Origin: Rhodobacterales bacterium
GTDB taxonomy: Bacteria; Pseudomonadota; Alphaproteobacteria; Rhizobiales; Stappiaceae
Assembly (NCBI GenBank): GCA_008107755.1
Contig: VIRH01000087.1
Span: forward strand, 1 to 64,000
Direction of reading: 5' to 3'
DNA length: 64,000 bases
Below the pieces are notes generated by a model. It was not told the origin of the DNA, did not search any database, and saw only the letters and a program-made list of their open reading frames with translations. This document shows, piece by piece, positions 52,602 to 62,665 of the stretch (its first letter is position 1; the number at the start of each line of letters is the position of its first letter). A program made the translations under genes and the position numbers.

Positions 52602-55600
52602 ATGCCCAAACGCACAGATATCTCTTCAATCCTGATCATTGGTGCCGGTCCGATCGTTATCGGTCAGGCCTGCGAATTCGACTATTCCGGCACCCAGGCC
52701 TGCAAAGCACTGCGCGAAGAAGGGTATCGCATCATCCTGGTCAACTCGAATCCGGCAACCATCATGACGGATCCGGACCTGGCCGATGCGACCTATATCG
52801 AACCGATCACACCGGAACTCGTTGCCAAGATCATCGAGAAGGAACGCCCGGACGCGCTGCTGCCGACCATGGGTGGCCAGACCGCTCTGAACTGCGCCCT
52901 CGATCTTCAGGAAATGGGAGTTCTCGAGGAGTTCGGCGTCGAGATGATCGGCGCACGTGCCGAAGTCATCGAAAAGGCCGAAGACCGCGAGAAATTCCGC
53001 GCCGCCATGGATGTGATCGGTCTGGAGAACCCGCGCGCTTCCATTGCGTCTTCACCGCCCATCCGCGACGCCAACGGCCGCATCACCGGCTACGACCGCA
53101 ATTCAGGTTACATGGAGGCAATGCGCGCGCTCGACGAGATCGGCCTTCCGGCCATCATCCGCCCGGCCTTCACCCTCGGCGGCACCGGTGGCGGTGTTGC
53201 CTATAACCGTGAAGAATACGAGACCATCGTCCGCTCGGGCATCGACGCCTCGCCGGTCGGCCAGGTTCTTATCGACGAGAGCCTGCTCGGCTGGAAGGAA
53301 TACGAGATGGAAGTCGTCCGCGACAAGGCGGACAACTGCATCATCATCTGCTCGATCGAGAACGTCGATCCGATGGGCGTCCACACAGGCGATTCCATCA
53401 CCGTCGCCCCGGCTCTGACCTTGACCGACAAGGAATACCAGATCATGCGCGACGCCTCGATCGCGGTTCTGCGCGAGATCGGGGTGGAGACTGGCGGCTC
53501 AAACGTCCAGTTTGCCGTCAACCCGGAAAACGGCCGTCTCGTCGTGATCGAAATGAACCCGCGCGTTTCGCGGTCGTCCGCCCTCGCATCCAAGGCCACC
53601 GGCTTCCCGATCGCCAAGGTCGCGGCCAAGCTCGCTGTCGGCTACACGCTCGATGAGCTGGAAAACGACATCACGGGCGGCGCAACGCCGGCCTCCTTCG
53701 AACCGACCATCGACTACGTCGTTACCAAGATCCCGCGTTTCGCCTTCGAGAAATTCCCGGGCTCCGAAGCAACGCTGACCACGGCAATGAAATCCGTCGG
53801 TGAAGTCATGGCCATCGGCCGGACCTTCAACGAAAGCCTGCAAAAGGCTCTGCGCGGCCTTGAGACCGGCCTGAACGGTCTTGATGAGACCGAAATTCCG
53901 GGCCTCGATCAGGGTGATGACAGAAACGCACTGCGCGCGGCCGTGTCGACACCGACGCCGAACCGTCTGCTCTGCGTTGCCCAGGCCATGCGGCTTGGCA
54001 TGAGCCTTGAGGAAATCCATGAGGCGAGCGGCATCAATCCGTGGTTCCTGGAACAGATGGCAGACATTCTGGCCATGGAAGCGAAGGTGCGCAGCATCGG
54101 CCTTCCCAAGGACGCGACCAACCTGCGCAAGCTGAAATCCATGGGCTTTTCCGATGCGCGCCTGGCAAGCCTTGCCGAGCTGGAAACCGATGACATCGTC
54201 CGGCTGCGCGGCGAACTCGACGTCCATCCGGTCTTCAAGCGCATCGACACCTGCGCGGCGGAATTCGCCTCGCCGACCGCCTACATGTACTCAACCTACG
54301 AGACCCCGTTCATGGGGAAGGCAGCCTGCGAAGCCAACCCGTCCGATCGCAAGAAGGTCGTCATCCTCGGCGGCGGTCCGAACCGGATCGGCCAGGGGAT
54401 CGAATTCGACTACTGCTGCTGCCACGCCGCCTTTGCGCTGGAAGATGCAGGCTTCGAGACGATCATGATCAACTGCAACCCGGAAACGGTTTCCACCGAC
54501 TACGACACGTCCGACCGGCTCTATTTCGAGCCGCTGACTGCCGAGGACGTTCTGGAAATCATCCGCAAGGAACAGGAAAAGGGCACGCTGCACGGCGTGA
54601 TCGTCCAGTTCGGTGGTCAGACCCCGCTCAAGCTCGCCCAGGCGCTGGTCAAGGCGGACGTGCCGATCCTCGGCACCTCGCCGGACATGATCGACCTGGC
54701 CGAAGACCGCGACCGCTTCCAGAAGCTGCTGGTCAAACTTGACATGAAGCAGCCGGAAAACGGCATTGCCTACTCGGTTGAGCAGGGACGCCTGATTGCC
54801 GGACAGCTCGGCCTTCCCCTGGTCGTGCGCCCGTCCTACGTGCTCGGCGGCCGCGCCATGCAGATCATCCGCGACGACGAAGCGCTCAACTCCTACCTGC
54901 TCGGCACGCTGCCCGAACTGGTTCCGGCGGAAGTGCGCGCGAAGTACCCGAACGACAAGACCGGACAGATCAATACGGTGCTGGGCACCAATCCGCTGCT
55001 GTTCGACCGTTACCTGGACGGTGCGATCGAAGTCGACGTCGATGCCCTCAGCGACGGCACGGACGTTTTCGTCTGCGGCATCATGGAGCATATCGAGGAA
55101 GCCGGCATTCACTCCGGCGACAGCGCGTGCTCGCTGCCTCCCTTCTCGCTGTCCGAGGAGCTTATCGAGGAGCTCAAGCGCCAGACCAAGGCCCTTGCCC
55201 TTGCTCTTGAAGTCGGCGGCCTGATGAACGTCCAATATGCCATCAAGAACGGCGAGATCTTCGTTCTGGAAGTGAACCCGCGCGCCTCGCGCACGGTGCC
55301 TTTCGTTGCAAAGACGATCGGCGTGCCGGTCGCCAAGATCGCAAGCCGCGTCATGGCCGGCGAAAGCCTTGCCTCCTTTGGCCTTGCCGAAAAGAAATTC
55401 GACCACATCGCGGTCAAGGAAGCCGTCTTCCCCTTCGCCCGCTTCCCGGGCGTCGACACGATCCTCGGCCCGGAAATGCGCTCCACGGGCGAGGTCATGG
55501 GCCTCGACACGGCCTTCGCAAAGGCCTTCGCCAAGGCCCAGATCGGCAGTGGCACCGGCGTACCGGAAACGGGAACGGTTTTCGTCTCCATGCGTGACGA

Positions 55601-55964
55601 GGACAAGGTCGGCGTCGTCGACGCCGTGCGCCAGCTGGAAGCGGCCGGCTTTGCCATCATCGCCACCGGCGGGACGCAGAAATTTCTGGAAGACAACGGC
55701 ATAGCGGTGAAGAAAATAAACAAGGTTCTTGAAGGCCGCCCGCATATCGTTGATGCTATCAAGAATGGAGAAGTTCAGCTCGTCTTCAACACGACCGAAG
55801 GTGCGCAGGCCATCTCCGACAGCCGGTCAATGCGCCGGGCTGCGCTCCTGAACAAGGTTCCCTATTACACGACCCTTGCAGGTTCCGTGGCCGCTGCCAA
55901 AGGCATCGTCGCCCACAAGGCGGGGAGCCTTGAAGTAAGACCTTTACAATCCTACTTCGGCTAA
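52602..55964 (+). CDS. carB: Carbamoyl-phosphate synthase large subunit
   Basis: A 1120-residue two-lobed synthetase. Each half has an ATP-grasp domain: the first shows [24 protein letters not shown] and the second [24 protein letters not shown]. The EVMAIGRTF-type allosteric and oligomerisation segments lie between. The C-terminal MGS-like domain is near residue 960 onward. It produces carbamoyl phosphate from ammonia (from CarA), bicarbonate and two ATP. All motifs are intact. Confidence 0.97.
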   Translation: MPKRTDISSILIIGAGPIVIGQACEFDYSGTQACKALREEGYRIILVNSNPATIMTDPDLADATYIEPITPELVAKIIEKERPDALLPTMGGQTALNCALDLQEMGVLEEFGVEMIGARAEVIEKAEDREKFRAAMDVIGLENPRASIASSPPIRDANGRITGYDRNSGYMEAMRALDEIGLPAIIRPAFTLGGTGGGVAYNREEYETIVRSGIDASPVGQVLIDESLLGWKEYEMEVVRDKADNCIIICSIENVDPMGVHTGDSITVAPALTLTDKEYQIMRDASIAVLREIGVETGGSNVQFAVNPENGRLVVIEMNPRVSRSSALASKATGFPIAKVAAKLAVGYTLDELENDITGGATPASFEPTIDYVVTKIPRFAFEKFPGSEATLTTAMKSVGEVMAIGRTFNESLQKALRGLETGLNGLDETEIPGLDQGDDRNALRAAVSTPTPNRLLCVAQAMRLGMSLEEIHEASGINPWFLEQMADILAMEAKVRSIGLPKDATNLRKLKSMGFSDARLASLAELETDDIVRLRGELDVHPVFKRIDTCAAEFASPTAYMYSTYETPFMGKAACEANPSDRKKVVILGGGPNRIGQGIEFDYCCCHAAFALEDAGFETIMINCNPETVSTDYDTSDRLYFEPLTAEDVLEIIRKEQEKGTLHGVIVQFGGQTPLKLAQALVKADVPILGTSPDMIDLAEDRDRFQKLLVKLDMKQPENGIAYSVEQGRLIAGQLGLPLVVRPSYVLGGRAMQIIRDDEALNSYLLGTLPELVPAEVRAKYPNDKTGQINTVLGTNPLLFDRYLDGAIEVDVDALSDGTDVFVCGIMEHIEEAGIHSGDSACSLPPFSLSEELIEELKRQTKALALALEVGGLMNVQYAIKNGEIFVLEVNPRASRTVPFVAKTIGVPVAKIASRVMAGESLASFGLAEKKFDHIAVKEAVFPFARFPGVDTILGPEMRSTGEVMGLDTAFAKAFAKAQIGSGTGVPETGTVFVSMRDEDKVGVVDAVRQLEAAGFAIIATGGTQKFLEDNGIAVKKINKVLEGRPHIVDAIKNGEVQLVFNTTEGAQAISDSRSMRRAALLNKVPYYTTLAGSVAAAKGIVAHKAGSLEVRPLQSYFG

Positions 55965-55986
55965 GGCTAAATATACGCGACGACCG

Positions 55987-56023
55987 GCCGGGAAAGAGCT
56001 CTTTCCCGGCTTGGTTTATTTTT
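55987..56023 (+). terminator. carB intrinsic terminator
   Basis: The perfect 24-base palindrome GCCGGGAAAGAGCTCTTTCCCGGC (55987-56010) is followed by TTGGTTTATTTTT. It lies just after the carB stop. Confidence 0.8.
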
Positions 56024-56077
56024 GTAATGCGTGGTCCCTGAATTAGGCAGGACCCAATAAGCGAAGGTCTGAGACCC

Positions 56078-56551
56078 ATGGAAAAAGTTCCGATGACCTC
56101 TGCCGGATACAAGATGCTTCAGGATGAACTGAAGGAGCGTACCACGGCCGAGCGTCCGCGCATTGTCGATGCGATTGCGGAAGCCCGCGCGCACGGCGAC
56201 CTGTCGGAAAACGCGGAATACCATGCAGCCAAGGAAGCCCAGAGCCACAACGAGGGCCGCATCGCGGAGCTGGAAGACAAGCTTTCGCGCGCGGAGATCA
56301 TCGATGTGTCCAAGCTGTCCGGCGATATCGTCAAGTTCGGTGCAACCGTGTCCCTGATCGATGAGGATACGGAAGAGGAAAAGCACTACATGATCGTCGG
56401 CGACGTTGAATCCGACGTGAAGCAGAACAAGGTCTCCATCTCCTCGCCCATCGCGCGCGCCCTGATCGGGAAATCCGTCGGCGACAGCGTTGAGGTCTCC
56501 GCTCCCGGCGGAGCCCGCTCCTACGAGATCGTCGAAGTCAAATTCGTCTGA
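56078..56551 (+). CDS. greA: Transcription elongation factor GreA
   Basis: A 157-residue protein. The N-terminal coiled coil carries [16 protein letters not shown], with the tip acidic residues that reactivate backtracked polymerase. The C-terminal FKBP-like domain ends [11 protein letters not shown]. The length is standard. It follows carB, with its own leader. Confidence 0.96.
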   Translation: MEKVPMTSAGYKMLQDELKERTTAERPRIVDAIAEARAHGDLSENAEYHAAKEAQSHNEGRIAELEDKLSRAEIIDVSKLSGDIVKFGATVSLIDEDTEEEKHYMIVGDVESDVKQNKVSISSPIARALIGKSVGDSVEVSAPGGARSYEIVEVKFV

Positions 56552-56646
56552 TTTCGCCGAAGCCGCGACAATCAATCCACCATTCGCTCCTTTGACGTGT
56601 GCCTGATGGCGATTACACTGCCCGACGGCAACGTCGGGAGCGAATT

Positions 56647-57108
56647 ATGGTTTTTCACACACTGATCGTCTGGCTCCTTGTGGCTGCGTTTCCGCTGTGG
56701 GTCGTCCGCTGGGTCCTTTATCTGCGACTCGCGCCGCGCGAACGCACGATGTTCGCCCGGCTGGTGACCAATCGGCACGAAAGCGCGGTCATGTTCGGCC
56801 TGCGCCTGTTCGGGTTCCTGGTCGGACTTGCCGTGGCGATCATGGCGCTGATTTTCACATTGGGATATCTGAAGGACGGGGTCCTGCGGATCGGCGCTTT
56901 CCGGGACTATATTCGCGGCCACACCTATTCCGGCCTGGAAGGCGTCGACCGGGCCATCGATACGTTTCACTACAACCAGTATCTGCCCGTGGCGCTCCTG
57001 ACGACGGCGGCTCTCCTCACCATTGCATTCACTCTGGTGATGGCTGCCAGCAGGGATATCGTGCTGATCCGGCGCCTGAACGGCAAGATCCGCCGCCTGA
57101 CGTCATGA
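56647..57108 (+). CDS. Small membrane protein, unknown
   Basis: About 153 residues from ATG 56647, with GGGAG seven bases upstream. There are three hydrophobic helices: MVFHTLIVWLLVAAFPLWVV, LRLFGFLVGLAVAIMALIFTLGYL and VALLTTAALLTIAFTLVMA. The C-terminus is basic. The family is not recognised. It is convergent with the Lrp-type gene. Confidence 0.65.
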   Translation: MVFHTLIVWLLVAAFPLWVVRWVLYLRLAPRERTMFARLVTNRHESAVMFGLRLFGFLVGLAVAIMALIFTLGYLKDGVLRIGAFRDYIRGHTYSGLEGVDRAIDTFHYNQYLPVALLTTAALLTIAFTLVMAASRDIVLIRRLNGKIRRLTS

Positions 57109-57163
57109 TCACAGCCAGGCAGGCACCTCTGCCCGCCTTTGCCTTGCAGAGGCCCATGCAAGC

Positions 57164-57655
57164 TCAGTCGATCGGAACGACGGGCTCGTCCTTGGTGCGG
57201 CGGATCGTCAGGGCTGTCCGGACGCTGTCGACGTTCGGCGCGGCAGTCAGTTCCCGGATGACGAAATTCTGGAACGCCTGCAGGTCGGGCGCGACGCATT
57301 TCAGAAGGAAATCGACCTCGCCGGACAGCATGTAGCTTTCGCGCACGAGCGGCCACTTCTGGACCGTTTCCTCGAATGCGATCAGATCCGCTTCGGTCTG
57401 GCTGTGCAGACCGACCATGGCAAAGGCGGTGACATCGAAGCCAAGCTGCTTCTCGTCCAGCAATGTCCGGTACCCCAGGATCAGGCCAGCCTCTTCCAGG
57501 GCACGGACCCGTCTCAGACAGGGCGGCGCGGAAATGCCGACCCGTCTGGCCAGCTCCACGTTCGTCATCCGGCCATCATCCTGCAATTCCTTCAGAATCT
57601 GCCAGTCAATGGCGTCAAGCCGCGCTTTCAATCCTGTCTCCTTCGCGCTCACCAT
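57164..57655 (-). CDS. Lrp/AsnC-family transcriptional regulator
   Basis: A 163-residue Lrp-type protein. The HTH reads ARLDAIDWQILKELQDDGRMTNVELARRVGISAPPCLRRVRALEEAGLILGY, followed by the RAM domain with LKCVAPDLQAFQNFVIRELTAAPNVDSVRTALTI. It probably senses an amino acid. It lies divergent from the ELM1-like gene. Confidence 0.92.
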   Translation of the reverse strand: MVSAKETGLKARLDAIDWQILKELQDDGRMTNVELARRVGISAPPCLRRVRALEEAGLILGYRTLLDEKQLGFDVTAFAMVGLHSQTEADLIAFEETVQKWPLVRESYMLSGEVDFLLKCVAPDLQAFQNFVIRELTAAPNVDSVRTALTIRRTKDEPVVPID

Positions 57656-57899
57656 ACGGGTGATCTCATGTCTGCACCGGGCATGAAGAGGGTCCGTCCC
57701 GCCGCCTGCCGCTCTCTCGTTCCCCCGGCTTCCACCTGTGGGTAGAAAGCGGGGCTGAGGCTCTGCATCTTGCGGCTTTGCGGACTCCCGCGCTAACCTG
57801 TGCGTCCGGAGCCCGATTACGGTTTTTTGCGCGTTTGTGCAAGACTATAACAATTTCACGCATTAAATCGAAAGATTACGACAGGTGCTATCTCCGAAA

Positions 57900-59928
<2,029 letters not shown>

Positions 59929-59962
59929 GCTCAACTGAAGAGCTTCCCGCGGAGGGGCACGC

Positions 59963-60859
59963 ATGGATTGGGATAAACTGCGCATCTTTCACGCGGCTGC
60001 GCAGGCCGGAAGCTTCACCCACGCAGGTGATGCGCTTCACATGAGTCAATCCGCCGTCAGCCGGCAGGTCAGCGCTCTGGAACAGGATCTGGGCGTGGCG
60101 CTGTTTCACCGCCACGCCCGGGGCCTGCTGCTCACCGAGCAGGGCGAGTTGCTCTACCGCACCGCCAGCGACGTTTTGATGAAGCTCGAAGCGGTCCAGA
60201 CCAGCCTCACGGACAGCAAGGAAAAGCCCTCGGGCATCCTGAGGGTCACGACGACGGTCGGCCTCGGATCGACCTGGCTGACCTCGAGGATCAAGAATTT
60301 CATCGATCTCTATCCGGACGTCGACCTGCACCTGATCTTCGATGACGACGAGCTCGACCTCGGCATGCGCGAAGCGGATGTCGCGATCCGGCTGCGCCAG
60401 CCGACCCAGCCGGACCTGATCCAGCGCAAGCTGTTTACCGTGCATTTCCACGTCTATGCGGCGCCGGAGTATCTGCAGCGCTTCGGAGCGCCCGCCTCGA
60501 TCGAGGATCTCGACAATCACCGCATCGTCACCTTCGGGGAACAGGCTCCTGCCTATTTGAGGTCCATGAACTGGCTGGAAACCGCCGGCCGACCGTCAGG
60601 CGAACCGCGGCGCTCCGTCCTCAAGGTCAACAACCTCGTCGCGATCAAGCGTGCCGTCCAGACAAGCGTCGGCATCGCCATTCTTCCGGACTACATCATC
60701 GACAAGGCAACCAATCTTGTGCCGGTGATCTCCGAGCAGGAAGACAAGGTCCCCTCGTTCGACACCTATTTCGTTTATCCGTCTGAATTGAAGAACACTG
60801 CACGGGTGACAGCCTTCCGCGAGTTTCTGCTGACGACCGCTGAAAACTGGGTTTATTGA
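59963..60859 (+). CDS. lsrB: LysR-family regulator, LsrB/VtlR-like
   Basis: A 298-residue LysR protein starting MDWDKLRIFHAAAQAGSFTHAGDALHMSQSAVSRQVSALEQDLG. The substrate-binding domain follows (TTTVGLGSTWLTSRIKNFIDLYPDVDLHLIFDDDELDLGMREADVAIR). The MDWDKLR-IF start and the position after trxB match LsrB (Sinorhizobium, Agrobacterium) and VtlR (Brucella). Those proteins control envelope, oxidative stress and the AbcR small RNAs. A candidate sRNA lies just downstream here, which supports the assignment. Confidence 0.8.
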   Translation: MDWDKLRIFHAAAQAGSFTHAGDALHMSQSAVSRQVSALEQDLGVALFHRHARGLLLTEQGELLYRTASDVLMKLEAVQTSLTDSKEKPSGILRVTTTVGLGSTWLTSRIKNFIDLYPDVDLHLIFDDDELDLGMREADVAIRLRQPTQPDLIQRKLFTVHFHVYAAPEYLQRFGAPASIEDLDNHRIVTFGEQAPAYLRSMNWLETAGRPSGEPRRSVLKVNNLVAIKRAVQTSVGIAILPDYIIDKATNLVPVISEQEDKVPSFDTYFVYPSELKNTARVTAFREFLLTTAENWVY

Positions 60860-60941
60860 TACTTTTGACAATAAATCTGCCTTAAAAAAGTGCTGTCACG
60901 CCGTTTCCCAGGCCCAAAAAACAACCTTTGAGGGATTTCGA

Positions 60942-60965
60942 CAACCTGAAATTATCTTCAGGTTG
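60942..60965. repeat. Perfect inverted repeat after lsrB
   Basis: CAACCTGAA-ATTATC-TTCAGGTTG is a 9-bp perfect dyad with a six-base loop about 85 bp after the lsrB stop. There is no T-run. It may end lsrB mRNA or bind a regulator. Confidence 0.5.
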
Positions 60966-60975
60966 CATTCCCGCT

Positions 60976-61251
60976 TCCGATTCTGCATAGCTGCTCGGAA
61001 ATCGGAGATTCATCGTGTTGATTCCCACATATGGCGACGAATTAAGCAGAGATTTTGTTGATTTCGATTTGTGCAATTCGTCAAAAAAACGCCAAATCAA
61101 CAGGAAAACCAAATTTTTTTACCGTTTGGAAAAAGAAAAATCTGCGATTTCAAGCCACGACCATCCGGCTAAGCGATTGTTTTTTATAAATAAAATAAGA
61201 TATGACAGAATTTTGGCAGAAGATCCGCAGAATTTGCATAGCTGATCTGCG
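60976..61251. promoter_or_regulatory. Paired TGCATAGCTG boxes in AT-rich region upstream of the sRNA
   Basis: TGCATAGCTG occurs at 60984-60993 and 61235-61244. The flanks form dyads: TCCGATT...AATCGGA (60976-60982 with 61000-61006) and CGCAGA...TCTGCG (61226-61231 with 61246-61251). The second box is about 40 bp before the candidate sRNA -10 element. They could be LysR-type (LsrB/VtlR) binding sites. The surrounding 400 bp are AT-rich, with another 8-bp dyad (GACGAATT...AATTCGTC, 61036-61082), and hold no convincing gene. Confidence 0.5.
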
Positions 61252-61297
61252 TCGATGCCTCTTGTTTATGCAGCTTGTGCACTGCATATAAGCATCA

Positions 61298-61430
61298 CTG
61301 TTGGTCACACGGACATCACGTCCTCCTCCCAGTGATGTTCGACCAGCTGTTCCCCTCTGGAAGGTGATTCCACTGTTTACAGTTGAATCAATTCAAACTG
61401 CCGGGTCTTTTTAAGACCCGGCTCTTTTTT
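61298..61430 (+). ncRNA. Candidate AbcR/alpha-r15- or CcsR-like small regulatory RNA
   Basis: A strong intrinsic terminator ends a transcript that has no gene in front of it. Upstream of it, ACATCAC/GTGATGT (61313-61319 with 61332-61338) forms a hairpin whose 12-base loop carries CCTCCTCCC (61322-61330), an anti-ribosome-binding-site motif. A second C-rich run (TTCCCCTC, near 61350) follows. TATAAG (61287-61292) is a -10-like element, so the RNA would be about 130 nt. Position after the lsrB-like gene matches the AbcR loci of Rhizobiales; the loop motif also fits the CcsR/alpha-r14 group. Expression is not shown by sequence. Confidence 0.6.
61400..61430 (+). terminator. sRNA intrinsic terminator
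   Basis: GCCGGGTCTT-TTT-AAGACCCGGC (61400-61422) is followed by TCTTTTTTT, a textbook Rho-independent terminator. Confidence 0.9.
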
Positions 61431-61448
61431 TGCCCATTTGCCCCTCAC

Positions 61449-61486
61449 AAAAAAAGCCCGCCCCGACGCGGATAGCCGGAACGGGC
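61449..61486 (-). terminator. msrP intrinsic terminator
   Basis: On the minus strand, GCCCGTTCCG...CGGGGCGGGC is followed by TTTTTTT, 22 bp beyond the msrP stop. It faces the sRNA terminator. Confidence 0.8.
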
Positions 61487-61507
61487 CATGGCACAGATTT
61501 GCCTCGG

Positions 61508-62479
61508 TTACATGAACAGGCGCTCGCCGGTCATGTCCTTGTAGAGCCCTGCGACCTGTTCTGCGTAGCCGTTGTAGAGAAGCGTATCACGGCGCTCGTC
61601 CGTTCCCAGCAGGCGTTCGGAGGCCTGCGACCAGCGCGGATGGGGCACCTCCGGGTTCACATTGGCCCAGAAGCCATATTCCTGGTCCTGAAGGGACTGC
61701 CAGAAGTTGACCGGCCGTTCGTCGGTGAAGGAAATCCGAACCACCGACTTGATCGACTTGAAGCCGTACTTCCACGGCGTCACCAGCCGGATCGGCGCGC
61801 CGAACTGTTTCAGGAGCGGCTTGCCGTAGATACCTGTCGCCATGAACGTCAATTCGTTCGTGGCCTCTTCCAGCGTCAAACCTTCGACATATGGCCACGG
61901 ATACCATGACTGCTTCTGCCCGGAGGCGATCGACGGGTCCATGAAAGTCTCGAAGCGAAGATACTTCGCACCGCTCTGCGGTCCGGCCATCTTCACCAGC
62001 TCCGAAAGCGCAAAGCCCGACCATGGCACCGCCATCGACCACGCCTCGACGCAGCGGTGCCGATAGAGCCTTTCTTCCAGCGGCATCTTGTTGACCAGCG
62101 TGTCGATGTCGACGACCTGCGGATTGTCGATCATCCCGTCAAGCGTCACGCTCCACGGCCGAATCTCCAGCTTCTGGGCCGCCCGGTAAACCTGCTTGTC
62201 CGTACCGAACTCATAGAAATTGTTGTATCTGGAGGTCACGTCTTCCGGCGTGACGGCCCTGTCCAGCGTGTAGGAGGCATCGCGCTCCGGCGGATAGAGA
62301 CCGCTGCTCGGGTCTTCCTCGGCAAAGGCAGCCCGCGGCACAAACCCGGTTCCGGCAAAAGCGGCGATCGCGCCGGTACCGGCGAGCCCTGCCAGAATCT
62401 TGCGCCGATTCAGGAACACGCTCTCAGGCGTCGCCTCGCGCTCCGGCATTTCCCAGCTGCGCTTCTTCAAAATATGCAT
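61508..62479 (-). CDS. msrP: Periplasmic methionine-sulfoxide reductase catalytic subunit
   Basis: About 323 residues from ATG 62479, with GGGAG seven bases upstream. A Tat signal is present (LNRRKILAGLAGTGAIAAFAGTG). The molybdopterin domain shows YNNFYEFGTDKQVYRAAQKLEIRPWSVTLDG and the Mo-ligand Cys in YRHRCVEAWSMAVPWSGF. It repairs oxidised methionine in periplasmic proteins. The usual haem-membrane partner gene msrQ is not beside it. Confidence 0.93.
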   Translation of the reverse strand: MHILKKRSWEMPEREATPESVFLNRRKILAGLAGTGAIAAFAGTGFVPRAAFAEEDPSSGLYPPERDASYTLDRAVTPEDVTSRYNNFYEFGTDKQVYRAAQKLEIRPWSVTLDGMIDNPQVVDIDTLVNKMPLEERLYRHRCVEAWSMAVPWSGFALSELVKMAGPQSGAKYLRFETFMDPSIASGQKQSWYPWPYVEGLTLEEATNELTFMATGIYGKPLLKQFGAPIRLVTPWKYGFKSIKSVVRISFTDERPVNFWQSLQDQEYGFWANVNPEVPHPRWSQASERLLGTDERRDTLLYNGYAEQVAGLYKDMTGERLFM

Positions 62480-62665
62480 CGTCAAACTCCCGTTTGCACC
62501 AAGAGAAGCGCAAACGTTTCTCAATGGCAAATAACGCCATGGTGACCTCTTCGGTTTGCGAAGCAGTATCCTCGAAAGTTCGACCCGTTCAAGTGACCGC
62601 CACCCTCTGCACCACGGCAGAGGCGATGCGCGTGACAATCACGTTGATCTCGCCGATCGCGCTGT

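Noticed and set aside
54291-55745. Minus-strand frame (484 codons) inside carB
   Set aside because: Antisense shadow of carB.
61015-61245. 76-codon + frame in the AT-rich region before the sRNA
   Set aside because: AT-rich, no ribosome binding site, Lys/Arg-rich random-looking product; it overlaps the paired boxes.
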